A stretch of 64,000 nt of DNA, taken from positions 3,631,649 through 3,695,648 of the forward strand of contig NZ_KV917377.1 in assembly GCF_002019705.1 (NCBI RefSeq). Reading direction: 5' to 3'. The notes under the pieces are model-generated. The model saw nothing but the letters and a program-made list of their open reading frames with translations. It did not search any database and was not told where the DNA came from. Numbering within the stretch: position 1 is the first letter of the stretch; every line of letters starts with the position of its first letter. Shown here piece after piece: positions 60,285 to 64,000 of this stretch. A program made the translations under genes and the position numbers. This stretch comes from Shouchella patagoniensis. GTDB lineage: Bacteria; Bacillota; Bacilli; Bacillales; Bacillaceae_D.

Positions 60285-60321
60285 TCGTTTTCGGTGCCTT
60301 AATCTAAGACACCGAAAACGA
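60285..60321 (+). other. long hairpin between gatB and gatC
   Basis: TCGTTTTCGGTG (60285-60296) is fully complementary to CACCGAAAACGA (60310-60321), with CTTA/TAAG inside and a three-base loop. No T-run follows (AATAGAATAG), so it is not a normal terminator. An mRNA-stability or processing element is likely. Confidence 0.65.
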
Positions 60322-60343
60322 ATAGAATAGAGGAGGATCAAAC

Positions 60344-61603
60344 ATGGATGGATTTGTTGATTTCATTCAAGGATTCTTAGATTTAGGTGCAACCGTCATA
60401 TTGCCAGTTGCCATCTTTTTGCTAGGATTATTATTTGGTCAAAAACGAGGAAAAGCTTTTCGTTCCGGTTTAACGATTGGAATTGCATTAGTTGGTATTT
60501 TCTTAGTAGTTGACTTGCTTGTTAATAACTTAGGACCAGCTGCCCAAGGAATGGTTGATCGATTAGGGGTTGAATTAAACGTCATTGATGTTGGCTGGCC
60601 AGCGTCATCATCCATTGCCTGGGCATCGTTTGTAGCAGCATTTATTATTCCTCTTGGTCTTGCCGTTAACGTCATTATGTTAATGACGAAAACAACGAAA
60701 ACGATGAATGTTGATATTTGGAATTTCTGGCATTATACATTTACGGCTGCAATGGTTTATGCAGTTACAAATAACTTAGTTATATCTTTATTAGCAGCTG
60801 TTATATTCCAAGTAATCTGTTTAAAAATTGCGGACTGGACAGCGCCAATGGTTAGTGAATTCTATGACTTACCAGGAGTATCTATTGCTACAGGGAGTAC
60901 CATTTCTTATGCACCGGGAATATTCCTTGTTAAAGGGTTGCAAAAAATTCCTGGAGTAAAGAACTGGAATGCAGACCCTGAAACAATTGAAAAGAGGTTT
61001 GGTATTCTTGGTGAATCCATGTTTATCGGACTTGTTCTTGGCGCAACGATCGGAATACTAGCTGGGTACAGTGTAGGTGATGTCATTGAAATAGGGATTG
61101 CTATGGCAGCGGTTATGGTCCTGATGCCAAGGATGGTTAAGATTTTAATGGAAGGACTCTTGCCAGTATCAGAGTCAGCTCGTGAGTGGTTAAATAAACG
61201 TTTTGGTGATCGTGAGATTTATATTGGCCTTGATGCTGCAGTTGCACTTGGACATCCATCGGTTATTTCAACAGCACTTATTTTAGTACCAATTACTGTA
61301 TTGCTTGCTGTTGTGCTGCCAGGAAATGCTTTGCTTCCATTTGGTGATTTAGCAACAATTCCATTTATTGTAGCTTTTATTGTAGGAGCTGCAAGAGGGA
61401 ACATTGTTCATTCCGTTATTGTTGGTACAATTATGATCGCTATTTCACTTTATGTTGCAACAGATATGGCGCCAATCTTTACGCAAATGGCTCAAGATGC
61501 AAACTTTAATATGCCACAAGATTCGGCGATGATTTCAAGTATTGACCAAGGCGGAAATATTGTTAACTGGATTATAGTTAGATTATTCGGTTTATTCAGT
61601 TAA
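60344..61603 (+). CDS. gatC: PTS EIIC component, galactitol type
   Basis: A 419-residue integral membrane protein with about nine or ten helices. DLGATVILPVAIFLLGLLFGQ near the start, IDVGWPASSSIAW and NFWHYTFTAAMVY are characteristic of GatC (PTS galactitol family). It moves the polyol across the membrane as it is phosphorylated. It starts at ATG 60344 behind AGAGGAGGA. The usual product would be galactitol 1-phosphate, oxidised by the dehydrogenases downstream. Confidence 0.93.
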   Translation: MDGFVDFIQGFLDLGATVILPVAIFLLGLLFGQKRGKAFRSGLTIGIALVGIFLVVDLLVNNLGPAAQGMVDRLGVELNVIDVGWPASSSIAWASFVAAFIIPLGLAVNVIMLMTKTTKTMNVDIWNFWHYTFTAAMVYAVTNNLVISLLAAVIFQVICLKIADWTAPMVSEFYDLPGVSIATGSTISYAPGIFLVKGLQKIPGVKNWNADPETIEKRFGILGESMFIGLVLGATIGILAGYSVGDVIEIGIAMAAVMVLMPRMVKILMEGLLPVSESAREWLNKRFGDREIYIGLDAAVALGHPSVISTALILVPITVLLAVVLPGNALLPFGDLATIPFIVAFIVGAARGNIVHSVIVGTIMIAISLYVATDMAPIFTQMAQDANFNMPQDSAMISSIDQGGNIVNWIIVRLFGLFS

Positions 61604-61641
61604 AAATAACGAAAAGAGATAAGAGTTTGGAGTGAGCGGAA

Positions 61642-62679
61642 ATGAAGGCATTAGTCAAAACAGCTCATGGATTTGGGAATCTGGAAATTCAACAAAAGCC
61701 GGAACCCGTTCCAGCAGAGAAACAAGTTAAAATTAAAGTGAAATACGCAGGAATTTGTGGATCTGATATTCATACGTACGAGGGACATTACAAAGTAGGT
61801 GTCCCAGTAACACTTGGTCACGAATTTTCAGGTGAAATTGTTGAAGTGGGCCCGGGAGTAGAGTCCTTTAAAGTGGGTGATCGAGTAACATCAGAAACAA
61901 CATTTTATGTTTGTGGAGAATGCGACTATTGTAAATCGAATGATTATAATCTTTGTAACCATAGAAAAGGACTTGGTACTCAGCAAGACGGAGGATTCAC
62001 AAATTATTTGATTGCTCGCGAAGAAAGTGTTCACTTATTGCCAGAACAGGTAGATTATCGTTCTGCAGCAATGACTGAACCTCTAGCCTGCACCCACCAT
62101 GCTGTTGCAAAAACAAAAGTGAATGAAGGCGACTTAGCGGTTGTTATCGGGCCGGGTCCAATTGGCTTACTAACTGCTCAAGTAGCAAAAAGTCGTGGCG
62201 CGAAAGTTTTGATTACTGGCTTAACGAATGACCAAGTTCGTCTTAATAAAGCGAAAGACCTTGGTATTGATTATGTAATTAATTCACAAAAAGAAGACTT
62301 GAAGCAAGTCGTCGATGAATTAACAGATGGTTATGGCGCAGATATTGTCTATGAATGTTCTGGCGCGGTTCCAGCTGCTAGGCAAGGTCTCGACTTGCTT
62401 AGAAAGAAAGGGCAATATAGTCAAGTAGGTTTATTTGCTACTCCAGAGATTTCATTTGATCTTGAAAAAATTATTCAAAAAGAGATCCGTATTGTTGGGA
62501 GTAGAAGTCAAAAACCGGCGGATTGGGAGCCTTCACTTGCTCTTATGAATGAAGGGAAAGTAAATGCAAAAGCATTGGTGACGCATGAATTTGACATAAC
62601 AGAGTGGGAGAAAGCGTATCAAGCAATTAAAAGCGGGGAAGCAATAAAAGTGCTTTTAACCCCATTGATAGAAGGATAA
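61642..62679 (+). CDS. zinc-dependent polyol dehydrogenase (first of two)
   Basis: A 345-residue medium-chain zinc alcohol dehydrogenase. The catalytic zinc ligands are in AGICGSDIHTYEGH (Cys) and GHEFSGEIVE (His, Glu); four structural-zinc Cys are in CGECDYCKSNDYNLCN. The Rossmann motif is VIGPGPIGLL. It oxidises a secondary alcohol of a polyol or polyol phosphate with NAD+. The overall sequence is of the sorbitol/threonine dehydrogenase branch. It shares the operon with a second dehydrogenase; one may act on galactitol 1-phosphate and the other on a different polyol. GGAGTGAG precedes the ATG. Confidence 0.9.
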   Translation: MKALVKTAHGFGNLEIQQKPEPVPAEKQVKIKVKYAGICGSDIHTYEGHYKVGVPVTLGHEFSGEIVEVGPGVESFKVGDRVTSETTFYVCGECDYCKSNDYNLCNHRKGLGTQQDGGFTNYLIAREESVHLLPEQVDYRSAAMTEPLACTHHAVAKTKVNEGDLAVVIGPGPIGLLTAQVAKSRGAKVLITGLTNDQVRLNKAKDLGIDYVINSQKEDLKQVVDELTDGYGADIVYECSGAVPAARQGLDLLRKKGQYSQVGLFATPEISFDLEKIIQKEIRIVGSRSQKPADWEPSLALMNEGKVNAKALVTHEFDITEWEKAYQAIKSGEAIKVLLTPLIEG

Positions 62680-62743
62680 TTAGCGCCATTAAGGGAGTGA
62701 GGCTCCTTTAGGTGCTTCACTCTTACTAGGTGGAGGTGCAAAC

Positions 62744-62902
62744 ATGACGGATCTATTTTTAGACTTTATGCTCGGTCCAATACGTGGAATTGGAGACTTT
62801 TATTTTGAACATCAAATGATTTTTAATTCAATTGTTGTTGGTGTTGCTGCGTTCACACTGTTCTCTAAGAAGAAAGCGAAACAACCAAACGAACAATCGT
62901 AG
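62744..62902 (+). CDS. small membrane protein, 52 residues
   Basis: A 52-residue frame starting MTDLFLDFMLGPIRGIGDFYF, with a hydrophobic stretch IFNSIVVGVAAFTLF and a basic end (SKKKAKQPNEQS). It has a strong GGTGGAGGTG ribosome site and is set between two dehydrogenase genes in the same direction, with the next gene 11 bases later. It is therefore probably real and translated. A single or double helix at the membrane is predicted. It resembles no family I know; a PTS-associated small protein is a guess. Confidence 0.6.
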   Translation: MTDLFLDFMLGPIRGIGDFYFEHQMIFNSIVVGVAAFTLFSKKKAKQPNEQS

Positions 62903-62913
62903 GAGGAGTTCGG

Positions 62914-63966
62914 GTGGAATCACTAAAGCTATATGGCATTCAAGATCTCAGGCATGAAAAGGCGCCCATCCCTGTGATTGAAAATAACGATGATGTATTA
63001 ATAGAAATTACGGCCACTGGTATATGTGGCTCTGACTTATCCCGTTTTAAAAAGCTTGGACCTTATGTGAGTGGAACAACATTTGGTCATGAATTTGCGG
63101 GAGTTGTTAAAGAAATTGGTAGTGAGGTAACCGGGTTTGCACCGGGAATGCGAGTCGCTGCCTGCCCAACGTTTCATTGTGAAAAATGTATCTATTGTGA
63201 GGCAGGTGAACCTTCTCACTGTACTTCTCTTCATGTAATTGGGGCGAAACGTGACGGTGCATTTTCACAATACATTACATTACCAGAAAAACAACTCTTG
63301 GCAATTCCTGATGGAGTAAATGATGACTGCGCTGCATTGATTGAGCCAGCTGCTGTAGTCGCACATGGTTTTTATCGCACGAACATACAGCCTGGTGCTT
63401 CAGTGGCAATTATGGGGTGTGGTAGTATAGGTTTACTAGCCATCCAATGGGCTAAAATTTTTGGGGCGCAAACGATTTATGCGATTGACATAGATCCAGA
63501 TAAACTAGAGATCGCTCGAACAATGGGGGCTGACCATATTATTAACCCTATCGAATCTGCAGCACATGAGCAGATTTCGACATTAACCAAGGATGTTGGG
63601 GTTGATTTGGCAATTGAATCCGCTGGTTCTCCAATCACTTCTGCTCAAGTTTTAGCCTTACCTAAAAAGGGTGGAGAAGTTGTTTATATGGGAATTCCTT
63701 ATGGCGATGTGAACATTGAACGATTTTATTTCGAGAAGATCGTTCGGAATGAATTAACGGTTTATGGATCATGGAACGCACTCTCGGCACCGTTTCCAGG
63801 CAAAGAATGGGAATCGACAATTGCTTATATGGAAAAAGGATTAATTAATGTAAAGCCGATGATTAGTCATCGATTATCGTTAAGTGAAGGACCAGATGTA
63901 TTTAAAAAAATGGTTAGTGGTAATCCAGGCTACGTGAAAGTCCTTTTATATCCTTCAAATAAATAA
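62914..63966 (+). CDS. gatD: galactitol-1-phosphate 5-dehydrogenase-like zinc dehydrogenase
   Basis: A 350-residue medium-chain zinc dehydrogenase. Catalytic-zinc motifs are ATGICGSDLSRF and FGHEFAGVVKE; structural-zinc Cys lie in CEKCIYCEAGEPSHC; the cofactor motif is IMGCGSIGLL. The C-terminal FYFEKIVRNELTVYGSWNA segment is what I recall for GatD-type enzymes that convert galactitol 1-phosphate to tagatose 6-phosphate. GTG 62914 follows AGGAGG. A terminator follows, so tagatose-6-phosphate kinase and aldolase must be supplied elsewhere. Confidence 0.88.
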   Translation: MESLKLYGIQDLRHEKAPIPVIENNDDVLIEITATGICGSDLSRFKKLGPYVSGTTFGHEFAGVVKEIGSEVTGFAPGMRVAACPTFHCEKCIYCEAGEPSHCTSLHVIGAKRDGAFSQYITLPEKQLLAIPDGVNDDCAALIEPAAVVAHGFYRTNIQPGASVAIMGCGSIGLLAIQWAKIFGAQTIYAIDIDPDKLEIARTMGADHIINPIESAAHEQISTLTKDVGVDLAIESAGSPITSAQVLALPKKGGEVVYMGIPYGDVNIERFYFEKIVRNELTVYGSWNALSAPFPGKEWESTIAYMEKGLINVKPMISHRLSLSEGPDVFKKMVSGNPGYVKVLLYPSNK

Positions 63967-64000
63967 AGAAGCAAGGATCGTTATCGGTCCTTGCTTCTTT
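63965..64000 (+). terminator. rho-independent terminator of the galactitol-type operon
   Basis: AAAGAAGCAAGGA (63965-63977) is complementary to TCCTTGCTTCTTT (63988-64000). The window ends inside or right after the T-run. Confidence 0.85.

Noticed and set aside
1-64000. tRNA, rRNA, CRISPR, insertion sequence or prophage genes
   Set aside because: None was recognised on either strand; no transposase, integrase, phage structural gene or spaced direct repeats were seen.

Overview
The window looks like the chromosome of a spore-forming Bacillaceae bacterium, probably a soil or alkaline-habitat Bacillus relative. The DNA is AT-rich with strong AGGAGG-type ribosome sites, CcpA-like cre sites, a T-box leader, a ZTP riboswitch, a lia-type cell-envelope stress operon, a YjcZ-type sporulation peptide and small coat-like genes with sigma-K-like promoters. 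No rRNA, tRNA, CRISPR array, insertion sequence or prophage was seen.

Layout. (1) 1-15475: an aromatic catabolism block. The tail of a phenylacetate-type operon (aldehyde dehydrogenase, PaaH-like, PaaJ-like and enoyl-CoA hydratase enzymes, PaaX repressor, a nitronate monooxygenase-like flavoprotein, a permease) is followed by a second operon with an Na+-coupled amino-acid importer, phenylalanine dehydrogenase, a complete E1alpha/E1beta/E2/E3 2-oxoacid dehydrogenase and a PaaI-type thioesterase. Together they suggest L-Phe -> phenylpyruvate -> phenylacetyl-CoA -> beta-oxidation. (2) 15530-28015: mixed housekeeping genes and many broken ones (histidine phosphatase, DUF218, metallophosphatase, TSUP permease, zinc exporter czcD, BAAT-like thioesterase), with intact MBL/HhH lipoprotein, amidase, folD, aadK-like and sodC genes. 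(3) 28040-35954: T-box-controlled type-2 ileS, three Sm-like/Cys-rich coat candidates, and liaIH-FSR. (4) 36085-44155: acetyltransferase, a TPR/hydrolase protein, TagGH-like exporter, M42 peptidase and a PadR-controlled membrane cassette made of repeated two-helix units.

(5) 44419-51380: an unusual sugar or sugar-acid operon: LacI regulator, TRAP transporter, 6-phospho-3-hexuloisomerase, RpiA, KDG-kinase-like PfkB enzyme, and a hexulose-phosphate synthase/keto-gulonate-phosphate decarboxylase homologue. This is the best candidate for an undescribed pathway. (6) 51445-57270: AraC regulator, nucleotidyltransferase, CE7 esterase, small GNAT/Nudix genes. (7) 57360-64000: a galactitol-type PTS operon with its own PRD regulator, two zinc polyol dehydrogenases and a small membrane protein.

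Start codons were chosen by ribosome-site spacing. All functions are inferred from motifs and neighbourhood; no database search was run.
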